The notes: generated from the letters alone by a model not told the origin. Shown: positions 1-10,205, numbered from the stretch's first letter. The stretch: 64,000 nucleotides of DNA from Vreelandella olivaria (GCA_004295565.1 AP019416.1:3410001-3474000); one strand, 5' to 3'. Translations and numbers: made by a program.

Positions 1-209
1 GTTAGTGTAACTCGCTGGGTATCGCCGTTCATTAATACATCGTCACCCAGCACGTCCTCTTCCCAGCTCTTCGAGTTCCCTGGGCTCACGTACATATAGT
101 AAATGGTGTAACCCGTCCGGTTGGTGACATCCACATAGTAGTCAGCGGCCATCGCCAGTGATGAAGCACATAGCGCAACAAGCGCAATTAACAACGTTCT
201 GATTCGCAT
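1..209 (-). CDS. Small secreted protein, 3' end cut by window edge
   Basis: Reads leftwards from an ATG at 207-209 and is open to the window start, so about 69 residues are visible and the C-terminus is missing. The first 22 or so residues form a clear Sec signal peptide (MRIRTLLIALVALCASSLAMA, cleavage expected after AMA), so the product is probably periplasmic or secreted. The mature part begins ADYYVDVTNRTGYTIYYMYV, a short beta-rich sequence that resembles small uncharacterised periplasmic proteins; I do not recognise a defined function. It is transcribed divergently from the symporter gene at 429. Confidence 0.7.
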   Translation of the reverse strand, partial: MRIRTLLIALVALCASSLAMAADYYVDVTNRTGYTIYYMYVSPGNSKSWEEDVLGDDVLMNGDTQRVTL

Positions 210-289
210 TGGAAAGTTCCCTGTTTTTTTTAGAAGCAAACAGCAAGTTGCGGGCCAAGTGACAGATGATTATTCGCACTCAACGGCGG

Positions 290-317
290 GCGCAGTATAT
301 AACCTGCGCGTTTTTTT
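290..317 (+). terminator. Terminator-like hairpin with T-run, orphan
   Basis: GCGCAG (290-295) pairs with CTGCGC (304-309) around an 8-nt loop and is followed by G and seven T. It looks like an intrinsic terminator on the + strand, but the gene to its left runs leftwards, so it terminates no visible gene. It could be an attenuator in the symporter leader. Confidence 0.4.
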
Positions 318-428
318 ACCTAGTCGCCCGCGTCATGCTTGTAGCTGGTAGAATACCGCCCCTTTCAGGCGCGTTAGCGGCCCAACGCCCTAACGCCACA
401 CCACTTTTTACTACCTGAGAGTTGCGCA

Positions 429-1652
429 ATGATCGCCACCGCCCGCACCGTTTTCCGGCCACTTATACGGCTGGGCCTTATCCCGCAGATTTTAATCGGT
501 ATCGTTGCCGGGGTAGTGCTCGCCCTGTTTGCACCGGGCGTTGCCAGCGATGTCGCCCTGCTGGGCCAGCTATTTATCGCCGCGTTACAGGCGGTCGCGC
601 CCATTTTGGTGTTTGTGCTGGTAGCCGCCGCGATCTCTGCCCATCAAAAGGCCAGCCGACCCACATTCGCCCCGTGCTGGTACTGTATGTAGTGGGCACA
701 TTGATCGCTGCGTTAATTGCAGTGGCAGCCAGCTTTCTATTTCCCACCGAGCTTTCATTGAATGCAGGCCAGGTTGACGGCAACCCACCCGGGGATATTT
801 TTAGCGTTCTGCGCGACCTGCTGTTGAACTCGGTGGCCAACCCGGTTAGCGCGCTGATGGAGGCGAACTTTATCGCTATTTTGGCCTGGGCCATCGGCCT
901 GGGCTTGGCCCTGCGCCAAGCCAGCGATACTACCCGCCAAGCGCTGAGTGATTTATCCACGGCGGTCACCCGCATCGTCACGCTGGTGATTCGTTTGGCA
1001 CCGTTGGGTATCTTTGGCTTGGTAGCTGGCACGCTGGCGGAATCCGGCGTTGCGTCGCTGCTTAACTACGCCCAGCTGCTGGGTGTAATTGTGGGCTGCA
1101 TGCTGTTTGTCGCGCTGGTTAGCAACCCGCTGCTGGTTTACTTCACCACCCGGCAAAACCCTTATCCACTGGTGTTTACCTGCCTGCGGGGCAGTGCCAT
1201 TACCGCCTTTTTTCACCCGCAGCTCGGCAGCCAATATCCCGGTCAACCTGGAGCTGTGCCGCCGCCTAAAGCTCGACCCGGACACCTACTCCATATCCAT
1301 TCCGCTGGGCGCGACGATCAATATGTGCGGCGCGGCCATTACGATTACCGTGATCACCTTGGCGACTACGCATACCCTGGGTATTAGCGTTGACTTCCCC
1401 ACGGCACTGCTGCTGTGTGTGGTGTCAGCGCTGGCAGCCTGCGGTGTTTCCGGCGTGGCGGGCGGTTCACTGATGCTGATACCCATGGCTGCCAGCCTGT
1501 TCGGAATCTCTACAGAAGTGGCTATGCAGGCGGTAGCGATTGGTTTTGTGATCAGCGTGGTGCAGGACTCCACCGAAACCGCGCTCAACTCCTCGACCGA
1601 TGTGCTGTTCACCGCCGCCGCCTGCCAGTCGCAAGAGGCGAAACGCCCTTAA
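429..1652 (+). CDS. sstT: Sodium-coupled serine/threonine symporter SstT (two frameshifts)
   Basis: Inner-membrane dicarboxylate/amino-acid:cation symporter family protein that imports serine and threonine with Na+. The N-terminus ([20 protein letters not shown], then [15 protein letters not shown]) and the C-terminal half ([13 protein letters not shown], then [52 protein letters not shown]) match SstT closely. The sequence is split into three frames: a base appears missing near 655 (AAAAGGCC where AAAAGGGCC restores the frame) and one extra T sits in the T6 run at 1208-1213. With both corrected the product is about 407 residues, the normal family length. The start ATG at 429 is preceded by GAGAG. 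I regard the breaks as sequencing errors; a pseudogene is the alternative. Confidence 0.85.
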
Positions 1653-1722
1653 CCCTTCGCCCTGAGGAGTGGCTGCTTATCACAACCACTCCCCGCGTAC
1701 TTTTCTCCACTACGCTCCCGCA

Positions 1723-3026
1723 TTAACCGGTGGATGTTTTGACCAGCCTCGCCAAACGCTCCCGTTCATCCTCTTCATAAAAACTCGGGTCATCAAATAG
1801 GTCGCGCTGGGTATCATCAAAGATCATTTCCAACACTTCTGCACTACTTTGCACCATCGGCTCAAAGTGGGCGGTATGCGTGACCACTGCCCTGACGCGG
1901 CGGCGGCGATACAGCGCGTAGATACCCAGCAAGGTGAACACACAGGCAATATAGAGCGGCAGGCCATGACTACCCACTACGTTCATCAGCGACCCCGCCG
2001 CTATCGGCGCCACGGCACAGCCCGCGCCGTGCATTACCAGCATATCCGCCGAGCCGGAGACAATTTCATCCGGGTGAAGCTGGTCGATCAACTGCGCTAC
2101 CGCCAGCGGGTAGAGCGAAAATGCCAAGCCACCCCAGATAAAATAGAGCCCCAGCAACACCTCGTGGCTGGGCGCAAAGGCATGGCCGCGGCGCTCAAGG
2201 CCGCAAGCAGTACTACCCAGATCATCACCATAGGGCGGTCGTGTTTATCGGAGAAGCGCCCAATGGGAATCTGTAGCAGCGCCCCGCCAATAATCGCCAC
2301 GCTCATTACCAAGCCAACGCCGCCAATATCAAACCCCAACTGAGTCGCGTATATCGGTGTCATCGACCAAAAGGCGCCCATGGCAAGCCCCGATAGCGCG
2401 GCGGAAGCCACCGCCAATGGCGCAAAGCCTAACAGCGCGCGCAGGCTACTTTTGGGCCGCTCAGGTATTTTGGGCTGCACGCGACGGGTCATGGTGATGG
2501 GCAGCAGCGCCCAACTGATCAAAATAGCGATCACCACAAAGAGCAAAAAACCTTCCGGAGAAGAGAGGCGCAGCAACTGCTGGGCCAGTGCCAAGGCGCC
2601 CAGGTTAACCACCATGTATACCGCAAAAATACGCCCCCGTTCATGGCTGGCGGCTTGGCTATTCAACCAGCTTTCGATCACGGTAATTAAGGTAATAAAC
2701 GCCAGCCCGTAGATCACCCGCAAGGGTAGCCATACCCACGGGCTGATAAACACCAGGTGCAGCAGCGCCACCGACGAGCAAATGGAAGCGCAAAAGCCGA
2801 AGGTACGAATATGCCCCATGCGCCTGATTAACCGTCCGCTCACCCAGGTGCCGCAGATAAAACCAACAAAGTAACCGGACATAATTAACCCCAGCAGCGC
2901 GCTGGAGAAACCTTCCGCCGTCCCGCGCAGTGTAAGCAACGTGTTAAGCAGACCGTTGCCCAACAGCAAAAGCGCGACACTGCGCAAAATCGATTTAACT
3001 GGTTGGAGCATTGCCAATGAACGCAT
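1723..3026 (-). CDS. MFS transporter, YcaD-like (one frameshift)
   Basis: Major facilitator superfamily carrier with a typical 12-helix pattern. Residues early in the protein (LGNGLLNTLLTLRGTAEGFS, then GYFVGFICGTWVSGRLIRR with the loop 2-3 basic motif) and the second half (IGGALLQIPIGRFSDKHDRP, the repeated A-motif) place it in the YcaD-like group. The frame changes near 2165, where GAGGTGTTGCTGGGGCTC continues the family sequence in a second frame. The C-terminus is a cytoplasmic acidic tail of about 60 residues (DDTQRDLFDDPSFYEEDERE), unusual for plain MFS carriers but seen in this group. I chose ATG 3026 because GAGGAA lies 6 bases upstream; a GTG at 3053 is also in frame. Substrate unknown. 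It is divergent from the XRE regulator, so the shared palindrome at 3179 might also affect it. Confidence 0.8.
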
Positions 3027-3178
3027 TGCGCTTCCTCGTCGCAAGTTCTTCACCTAAATATTCTTCTTAGCTTAAGTCGATGCATAAAGAGTGCCACTTA
3101 ACGGCGCGCATCTATTGCTAACAGGTCACGGCGTTAGCAAACGGTGACGCTGGCAGATAAGATCATTGACAGGCGAGT

Positions 3179-3210
3179 GTTCTTTATATAGAACGTTCTA
3201 TATAAAGAAC
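3179..3210. promoter_or_regulatory. Perfect 32-bp palindrome, probable operator of the XRE-cupin regulator
   Basis: GTTCTTTATATAGAAC is followed directly by its exact inverse GTTCTATATAAAGAAC, so the 32 bases are fully self-complementary and each 16-mer is itself bounded by GTTC and GAAC. The half-site end ATAAAGAACGG (3202-3212) recurs at 3226-3236, just before the regulator start at 3248. The position between two divergent genes and next to an HTH gene argues for autoregulation (inference). Confidence 0.65.
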
Positions 3211-3247
3211 GGTACATTAACGACGATAAAGAACGGCGGGCAGCCTC

Positions 3248-3777
3248 ATGGACAAGCTCTCACTCAACACGCTGGGCCAACACCTTCAAGCACTGCGCCT
3301 TGAGCGGGGCTGGTCGCTGTCGCAGTTGGCCAATGAGGCGGGCATCGCCAAATCCAATCTGTGTCGCCTTGAGCAAGGCAACGGTAATCCGACCATAGAT
3401 ACCATCTGGCGGCTGGCGGTGCAGCTCAATGTACCCTTCGGTACGCTGGTAGCGCCGATTAGCGTTCCGCTGGGCGAAGACGGTGTGCAGGTGCGCTTAA
3501 TTGACCAAGGCAAGGGTTTCCCCCAGGTGGACGCCTACTGGATGCGCTGCGCGCCAAATACGCTGCGCCATGCTGAAGCCCATACAAGCGGCACCCGTGA
3601 ATCGCTTACGCTAATTAGCGGTTGGCTGGAAGCGGGATAGAGGGCGCCACAACACAACTCACACCCGGCGACACAGTGACCTTCCCTGCCGACCAGCCAC
3701 ACCTTTACCGCACCCAAGCAGCGGAGGCCACGTTAATGATGACCATCACCTACGGTGCAGAAGGCCAAACCCCATGA
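3248..3777 (+). CDS. XRE-family regulator with C-terminal cupin domain (one frameshift)
   Basis: About 176 residues once one base is restored. Residues 8-65 form a helix-turn-helix of the XRE/Cro type (LGQHLQALRLERGWSLSQLA, then AGIAKSNLCRLEQGNGNPTI). The C-terminal half is a small beta-barrel cupin (QLTPGDTVTFPADQPHLYR). The reading frame stops early at 3638-3640, but a single missing G in the run before it (GCGGGATAG) leads straight into the cupin strand and a stop at 3775-3777, which overlaps the next start as ATGA. XRE-cupin proteins next to azlCD usually sense an amino acid or derivative and control export; here the operon arrangement supports that role. The 32-bp palindrome upstream is the likely operator. 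Confidence 0.8.
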
Positions 3778-4512
3778 GCCAAGGTACCAGCCACTCTCCA
3801 CTGCGTAGCGCGCTACAGGGCGTGCGCGAAGCTATCCCGTTACTGGGCGGCTATATTCCGGTAGCGCTGTCGTTTGGCTTGGTGGCCACCCAGGCAGGCT
3901 TTAGCACCCTGGAAGCCACGGCTATTTCAGCGCTGATTTACGCCGGCGCCTCACAGTTTCTGTTTGTGGGCATGATCGCCACCGGCGCACCGCTGTGGCT
4001 GGTGGTGGCGATGACACTGCTGATTAACGTTCGCCATGTGGTCTACGGCCCTAATTTGGCAGGACTGTTGCCGCGCAGCCGTCACTGGCCCTGGCTAATG
4101 CACGGCCTCACCGATCAGGTCTTTGCCCTGGCCTTAACCCGGCTGCCCCAGTTGCCCGAGGTAAAGCGCTTTAGTTGGTTTGTGGGTGCATCACTGCTGG
4201 CCTGGGGCGCCTGGATCATCGGCACCGCGGTGGGCGCTACCGCGGGTGAGGCCTTTACCGCCCGCTGGCCGCTACTGGGTGAGATTATGCCCTTCGCGCT
4301 GCCCGCGCTGTTTTTTGACCATGGTGGCACCGCGCTTTACCGACAAGCGCTGGGCAGTCGCCATGGGCTGCACCATTTTAGCGGCGCTGTGTTTGACCCT
4401 GGTTGGCTGGAGCAACGTGGCGATCCCCTAGCCGCCGCCTGCGGCGCTGTGCTTCTACTCCATGCAGTTCTATACGCAAAGATTTGCCACCAATAGGAGG
4501 CGCGAATCATGA
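3774..4512 (+). CDS. azlC: Branched-chain amino-acid exporter large subunit AzlC (frameshifted)
   Basis: Integral membrane subunit of the AzlCD (LIV-E type) exporter, which exports branched-chain amino acids or analogues. Family hallmarks are REAIPLLGGYIPVALSFGLV near the N-terminus and LIYAGASQFLFVGMI followed by LLINVRHVVYG. The last third needs three single-base corrections: an extra T in the T6 run at 4311-4316, a missing C near 4428 and one more near 4452. The true end is FYSMQFYTQRFATNRRRES with TGA at 4510-4512, overlapping the azlD ATG. Start and stop overlaps show tight translational coupling of regulator, azlC and azlD. Confidence 0.85.
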
Positions 4513-4844
4513 GCACTGCACTTTGGTTGGCGGTAGCGGTTTCTGCCCTTGGCACGTTGCTGATGCGGCTAGTGCCGTTTTTATGGATGCAGCGCCGCCT
4601 CAACAGCGAAAGTGGCCTTAATAACATGCCCCAGTGGCTGGGCATTCTCGGCCCGCTGATGATTGCCGCCGTACTTGGGGTCTCCATTGTGCCGGTCAAC
4701 CCCAGCGCGATTTCCTGGATCGCCACCGCCATCGGGCTTGCCGTCACGCTGCTGGTGTGGTCGCGGGTGCGCTCACTGGGCTGGCCGGTCGCGGCCGGGG
4801 TCGCGGTGTTTGGCGTGGTGGAGGTCGCCGCCCTCATTTGGTAA
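4509..4844 (+). CDS. azlD: Branched-chain amino-acid exporter small subunit AzlD
   Basis: Intact 111-residue membrane protein with about four hydrophobic helices. It is the small partner of AzlC in the exporter; TLLMRLVPFLWMQRR and PLMIAAVLGVSIVP are typical AzlD segments. Start ATG overlaps the azlC stop (ATGA) and has AGGAGG at 4496-4501 as ribosome binding site. It is the last gene of the regulator-azlC-azlD unit. Confidence 0.88.
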   Translation: MSTALWLAVAVSALGTLLMRLVPFLWMQRRLNSESGLNNMPQWLGILGPLMIAAVLGVSIVPVNPSAISWIATAIGLAVTLLVWSRVRSLGWPVAAGVAVFGVVEVAALIW

Positions 4845-4856
4845 TGCTTTGCATTA
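4842..4856. promoter_or_regulatory. Short palindrome, possible Fur-like site
   Basis: TAATGC, TTT, GCATTA is a perfect inverted repeat overlapping the azlD stop codon and 50-60 bases before the siderophore binding-protein gene. GCATTAG is shared with the clearer Fur-like site at 46681, so an iron-responsive operator is possible, but the match to a full Fur box is poor. Confidence 0.3.
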
Positions 4857-4907
4857 GCTTTTACACCATGCCATCATCCTGGCTCTTCACTCCAGGCCAA
4901 CCGTAAA

Positions 4908-5898
4908 GTGACATCAATGTTGAAAGCACACACCCATGGCAAGAACGTTTTAATGAGTGTGTTGCTGATAACACTGGCGGCGCTATTTCCCACTATATCG
5001 ACGGGTAACGCGCCACCCAGCCTCCCTGAATCCCCACGTATTGTGACACTTTACCAGGGGGCTACCGACAGCGCCGTAGCCCTTGGGCTGACGCCGATTG
5101 GCGTCGTCGATTCATGGCTGGAAAAGCCCATGTACCGCTACCTGCGGAACCCGCTTGAGGGCGTCGAGCACGTGGGGCTGGAGACCCAGCCCAATCTGGA
5201 AAAGATTGCCTGGCTAGCCCCAGATCTGGTGATTGCCAGCAACTTTCGCCACGGGCGCATAGCGCCGCTACTCAACGCTATTGCCCCCACGGTATCGGCA
5301 CCTACAGTGTTTAACTTCAAGACCACGCTCAGAATGGTGGCCGATGCCACCAACCGTGAAGCTTATGCCAGCCAGCTACTGCAAGAGTGGGAGGCGCGAA
5401 CAGCCGACTTTCGTCAGCAGATTGCCACCAAACTGGGCAGTGAGTGGCCCCAAAAGGTCGCTGTGGTGCGTTTTAAAAGCGACCATGTGCGTATCTATAC
5501 CAGCGGCTTTGCAGGCTCGATTCTGAACGAGCTGGGCTTTGCGCAACCGGATACCCTGCAAAGCCAAAGCTGGGGAATGAAGCTTTCCAGTACGGAAAAC
5601 ATTCCCGTGCTGGATGCCGATGCCCTGTTTATTTTGCTGGAACCGGATGACCCCGCCATTGCAGATAATTACCGGCACTGGGCCTCCCACCCTCTCTGGC
5701 AACAGCTATCAGCGGTACAAAGCGGGCGCGTTTTTGAAGTCGACCCGGTGAGTTGGATGATGGGCGGCGGCATACTGGCGGCCAACGCTATGCTGGACGA
5801 TCTATATAGCCACTATAAACTGCCGCAACCGGAACCGACGCAGCATCAAGCTTGCCTGCCTGCCCCCCTCCCGTCATGGGGAGCCGACTTCATGCTGA
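4908..5898 (+). CDS. Iron-siderophore ABC transporter, periplasmic binding protein
   Basis: Class III periplasmic binding protein of the FecB/FhuD type. After a hydrophobic N-terminal segment ([14 protein letters not shown]) come the two lobes: [36 protein letters not shown], then [20 protein letters not shown]-like second-lobe elements and a C-terminal [20 protein letters not shown]. It binds a ferric chelate and hands it to the two permeases that follow. As given, the frame does not stop but runs on into the permease; a one-base change in the C6 run near 5867 would give a stop TGA at 5896-5898 overlapping the permease ATG at 5892. A natural fusion is the alternative. GTG 4908 or ATG 4917 may be the start; neither has a strong SD. 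Closely related to the second binding protein at 41120. Confidence 0.8.
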
Positions 5899-6895
5899 AC
5901 AGCGTCGCCGCAAAAAGTGTTGGCCTTCTGCTTGGGGCGCTGTTGGCGTTGAGTGCCTTTTTCGCCAGCGTAATGCTAGGCACAACGGAGATCGCCCTAT
6001 CGTCTCTGTTCGGCTCGCTCGCCCATTACGACCCGACCAATATCGCCCACATTATTCTGCTAACCGAGCGCCTGCCCCGCGCGGTGATCGCCGCTCTGGT
6101 GGGCGCCAGCCTGGCGATTGCCGGGGCACTGATGCAGACCATGACGCGCAACCCGCTGGCATCGCCGGGCATTCTCGGCATTAACGCTGGCGCGATGTTT
6201 TTGTGGTGGTCGCGGTTGCGCTATTGCCGCTGCACACGCCCGCCCACTACGTTTGGGCCGCACTGTTGGGCGCACTGGTGGCGGCCGTACTGGTAGTAGT
6301 GTTAAGCCGCGGCCGCCACGGAGAACTCTCCCCGCTGCGGGTTGTGCTGGCAGGTGTGGCGGTAACGGCGATGTTTGTATCGTTCAGCCAAGGGTTACTG
6401 GTCATTGACCAACAAAGCTTTGAAAGCGTGCTTTACTGGCTGGCAGGCTCAGTGTCGGGGCGCGATCTTTCATTGATAGCGCCCTTACTGCCACTTTTCG
6501 GCGCAGCGCTGCTGCTCAGCGCACTGCTAACCCGCCACGCCAACGCGCTGTTACTGGGCGATGACATGGTCACCGGGCTGGGCATGCAGGCCACCACCAT
6601 CAAGCTGCTGCTCGGCTTAATTGTGATTGTGCTGGCGGGCAGCTCCGTGGCGCTGGCGGGCATGATCGGTTTTGTCGGCCTGATTGTGCCACATATGGCG
6701 CGGGGGTTATTTGGTATCGACCATCGCTGGCTGCTACCTGCCTGCGCCCTACTGGGGGCGTGTTTGCTGCTGTTGGCCGATCTTGCCTCGCGGTTTTTAA
6801 TGCCGCCCCAGGAGATCCCGGTGGGCGTCATGACTGCGCTGATCGGCACGCCCTTCTTTATCTACCTGGCACGACGAAAAATGGCAGGCCAATGA
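5892..6895 (+). CDS. FecCD-family siderophore permease 1 (one frameshift)
   Basis: Inner-membrane subunit of a BtuC/FecCD-type importer. Diagnostic segments are [59 protein letters not shown] and [18 protein letters not shown], in the expected order across about 334 residues. The frame breaks at 6197-6201, where a T5 run should be T6 ([14 protein letters not shown]). It follows the binding protein and overlaps permease 2 by ATGA at 6892-6895, so the two are translationally coupled and very probably form a heterodimer. Confidence 0.85.
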
Positions 6896-7924
6896 GAGCA
6901 AACGCAACGTTACCGCTCAACAGTCAAGCAAAGAGCGAAAGTAACCGCTTACTGCGCAGCCTGCTGACGTTAAGCCTGTTACTGATCGCAAGCGCTGGGC
7001 TGTCACTCTGTTTGGGCAGTTTCCCCACACCGCCTCTGCAGGTGCTTCACGCACTGACAGCCCCGCAGAATAGCGATATCACTTTTATCGTTTGGGAGTT
7101 AAGGCTGCCACGTATTGCCCTAGCGATACTGGTCGGCGCCGCCCTGGCGATAGCGGGGGCAATTCTGCAGAGCATTGTGCGCAACCCGCTGGCGTCACCG
7201 GACGTGATCGGCATTACCAGCGGTGCAGCGCTCGCGGCGGTGCTGTTTTAGCGCTATTGAGCACGACCTTGAGCATTCATTGGCTGCCCGTGGCGGCCAT
7301 GCTCGGGCGCTGGTATCCGCCCTGTTGGTGATTAGTCTCGCCTGGAAAAACGGCATCAGCCCATCGCGCATGGTATTGGTCGGCATTGGCTTGGCGGCGG
7401 CCATGGGCGCTGGCACCACCCTGTTAATCGTCATCAGCGATGACTCGGCTGCCATGACCGCCTATGTCTGGCTCACCGGCAGCCTGTATGCAGCGCAATG
7501 GGACGATGTACGGGGGTTACTGCCGTGGTTATTAGTCGCTGTGCCTATTAGCCTAGCCTTCGCCCGCCATGCAGACGCCATGGCACTGGGCGACACCGTT
7601 GCCGAAGGGCTCGGGGTGGCGATTCTACACAGTCGATTGGCATTGCTGGCCTGCAGCGTGGTGCTGGCCGGTGCAGCGGTGGCATTTGCGGGAGGCTTAA
7701 GCTTTGTGGGGTTAATTGCCCCCATCTGGCAGCCAGGTTGGTGGGGCGTAATATGGCACAGCTGGTGCCCGCATCAGCACTGGTCGGCGCCCTGATAGTG
7801 CTTTACGCCGACCTGCTGGGCCGAGTGGCCTTTTACCCAAAGACCTGCCTGCGGGCATCTTCGTTGCCGGGATAGGCGCGCCCTTTTTGTCTATTTGTTA
7901 CATCGATCGCGAACTCGCGTTTAG
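6892..7924 (+). CDS. FecCD-family siderophore permease 2 (at least four frameshifts)
   Basis: Second membrane subunit of the same importer. Visible family blocks are LRLPRIALAILVGAALAIAG, QSIVRNPLASPDVIGITSGA, PSRMVLVGIGLAAAMGAGTT, AFAGGLSFVGLIAP and DLPAGIFVAGIGAPF. They lie in changing frames: bases appear missing in the T4 run near 7246, the GGG near 7309, near 7727, near 7833 and in the T5 run near 7884. With these restored the protein ends HRSRTRV at TAG 7922-7924. It is the most heavily broken gene of the window, yet each segment keeps conserved residues, which argues for read error rather than decay. Confidence 0.75.
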
Positions 7925-7936
7925 GATCTGTTGACG

Positions 7937-7964
7937 AAAAAAAGCGGCACCCTCGGGGCACCGC
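7937..7964 (-). terminator. Intrinsic terminator of the receptor gene
   Basis: On the minus strand GCGGTGCCC and GGGTGCCGC form a stem (with G-T pairs) closed by CGA and followed by seven T. It lies 45 bases after the receptor stop at 8009. Confidence 0.7.
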
Positions 7965-8008
7965 CAAACAGTATCGAGCATAAAAAATAGAAAGTAGAAA
8001 ACGGCTGC

Positions 8009-10147
8009 TTAGAAATCTAGCTGGTACCCCAGCGTGAAGGTGCGGCCACGCCCAGTGAAGTAGTACTCGTCGCTAATGCGCGCGGCTTGGGAGTAGTAAG
8101 TGAGGTAGTCTTCATCGGTTAGGTTTTCGATACCCACTGACACCCTGCCGGTGGGCAGGCGATAGGCTAATGAAGCATCCACTAAGCCGTAGCCGTCAAA
8201 ATCAAGCTCAGGGTTATCGACGCTGCGATCGAAGTAATAGCTACCCTGTAAGCGCGTGGAGACACGCTCGTTCCAGGTAGCGCTCCAACCCAGCTTGAGC
8301 GTATCCGGGGCAATATTGATACCGGTGAGTTTGGTATCCACGCTGCCGTCGCCATCCTGATCAGACTTGCCCTCAGTGTGAGCATAAGAGAGCGATAGGT
8401 CGTGCTTATCGGCCACCTGCATATCGCCGGTAATCTCAACACCCTGGATTTCGGTCTTCTCACGGTTACCTACCCAGGTGCCATTCTGCTCGGTGAGCCG
8501 CTGGCCGTAATCCGAGTTGGATTCGTAATAACTGATCTCTAACCCGTAGCCATCCCAGTCAAAACGTGCGCCGATTTCCCGGTTATCGGTAACAATCGGT
8601 TGAAGCTGCAGCAAGGTGTCCACATCCTGGCCCGCCGTGCCAATGCCGCGGAGCACCCGGCCCACATCGGGCATACCAAAGCCTTCCGAGTAGTTGGCAT
8701 ACAGCTGAGCCCAGTCGGTGGCTTGATAGGTTAAGCCGACGTTATACAGCGTTTCATCGAAACTGGGCTTGCCACCGTCCACGGTGACGTTGTCTTGAGT
8801 AACATTGCTGCGATCAATCGTTTGGAAGGTATCCACCTCAAGCTCAGCATGCTCGTGACGCACCCCGGCGTGCAGTGTCAGTGGATCCGCGAGCTTGAAC
8901 TGACCTTGAAGGAACGGCGCCAAATTACGATAGCGGCTTTCCGGCACATAGGTACGCCCGGTATGCACCAGCATCTGGCTTGTTTCGTCTTCCAATACGT
9001 CCAAACCGACCGTCACACCCAAACGGTCATCCAGCATCCCATCACGGTTTAAGGTGAATTTGGCGCCCGTTTTGTCAGACTCATTCCGCGTTTGGTCATA
9101 CTGGGTATCCCCTGCACTATCCAGATAGGGGAAAAAGGGCGTAGTGGCGAAGCGTGCACGGAAGCGCTGACGATACACCTGGGCATCTACTTCGTTGCCA
9201 AACCAGTCAGCGTGAGAGTAGGCAAGCCGCGCCGAGGTCACTTCGTTGAACCCAGGCTCGCCGTCACGACGGCCTTTGCGTGCCGTGGTGGGAACACCTG
9301 CGGAGCGGTCTCCGGCTACCGGTACGTAGTCATTGCCCTCTTCCAGATCGAAATGGTTAAGCGAGAACTCAATATTCTGGTTGTCGTCGATCCAGTAACC
9401 CAGTTTGCCGAACAGATCGTAGCTTTCCGAGTTTTGCAGCTCGCCTGGGTAGGCAATACCAACGATCTTATCGTTGCCATCGTAGAAAACGCCGCGCTCC
9501 TGACGGGTGGCTGCGGCCACGAAATCCCAGTCGCCTTGTTGACCACTAATACGGTAATCCAGTTTGTGGCCCAGCCCACCCGATTGAAAATCATCATCCG
9601 TCGTCAGGCTGATGCCCGCGTGCTGGCTAATGCCGCCACCCTCGGCGCGCCGGGTTACCAGATTGATCAAACCGCCGGTCGCACCTAAACCGTGCTCGGC
9701 GCTGGCGCCGTGGATGACTTCAATACGCTCCACCATGGAAAGGTCAATGGTATAGCTATCCCGTGAGCTGTCACGCAAAGGGTTGGACTGCGGCACCCCG
9801 TCAATCAGGAACAGGGCATCACGGCCGCGGAATGTCTCGCCCGCATTGGAGAGCTTTTGGCGGCTGGGGGAATAGGAGGGAATCAGGTTGCTAAGCACCT
9901 GGCCTGGGTCGTCGGTGATGGCTAGCTGCTGCTCGATCTGTTCACGGGTAATGATCGTAACCCGCTGTGGCGTTTGGCCCGCTTCGCTATGGCTGCGGGT
10001 GGCCGTCACCACCATGGTCGAGTCGGCATCACTGGCGGCGCTTTGCGATTCTGTGGAAGCAGACTCCTGCCCATAAGCGTGGCTGGCAGCTACCAAACCG
10101 GCGAGTGTCACCGTAGGCCAAAATACCTGGCGTTTCTTAGAGTACAT
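8009..10147 (-). CDS. TonB-dependent outer-membrane siderophore receptor
   Basis: Intact 712-residue protein. Residues 1-26 are a signal peptide ending AYG. A TonB-box-like stretch (TMVVTATRS, around 44-52) precedes the plug domain, which carries FRGRDALFLIDGVPQSNPLR and VERIEVIHGASAEHGLGATG. The rest is a beta-barrel that ends with the expected aromatic residue (TFTLGYQLDF). It imports a ferric chelate across the outer membrane for the adjacent ABC system. Convergent with the permeases and divergent from the ATPase gene at 10419; the intergenic region contains a strong Fur-like site, so iron-repressed expression is expected. Its ligand cannot be read from sequence. Confidence 0.9.
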   Translation of the reverse strand: MYSKKRQVFWPTVTLAGLVAASHAYGQESASTESQSAASDADSTMVVTATRSHSEAGQTPQRVTIITREQIEQQLAITDDPGQVLSNLIPSYSPSRQKLSNAGETFRGRDALFLIDGVPQSNPLRDSSRDSYTIDLSMVERIEVIHGASAEHGLGATGGLINLVTRRAEGGGISQHAGISLTTDDDFQSGGLGHKLDYRISGQQGDWDFVAAATRQERGVFYDGNDKIVGIAYPGELQNSESYDLFGKLGYWIDDNQNIEFSLNHFDLEEGNDYVPVAGDRSAGVPTTARKGRRDGEPGFNEVTSARLAYSHADWFGNEVDAQVYRQRFRARFATTPFFPYLDSAGDTQYDQTRNESDKTGAKFTLNRDGMLDDRLGVTVGLDVLEDETSQMLVHTGRTYVPESRYRNLAPFLQGQFKLADPLTLHAGVRHEHAELEVDTFQTIDRSNVTQDNVTVDGGKPSFDETLYNVGLTYQATDWAQLYANYSEGFGMPDVGRVLRGIGTAGQDVDTLLQLQPIVTDNREIGARFDWDGYGLEISYYESNSDYGQRLTEQNGTWVGNREKTEIQGVEITGDMQVADKHDLSLSYAHTEGKSDQDGDGSVDTKLTGINIAPDTLKLGWSATWNERVSTRLQGSYYFDRSVDNPELDFDGYGLVDASLAYRLPTGRVSVGIENLTDEDYLTYYSQAARISDEYYFTGRGRTFTLGYQLDF

Positions 10148-10205
10148 CTAGTTTTTATCCCCCCTGCTTATGAGTAAATTTTCCTTGAAAACGCAATCTA
10201 TATCT

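Noticed and set aside
1666-1692. GGAGTGG/CCACTCC inverted repeat after sstT
   Set aside because: The loop is 13 bases and no proper T-run follows; too weak to call a terminator.
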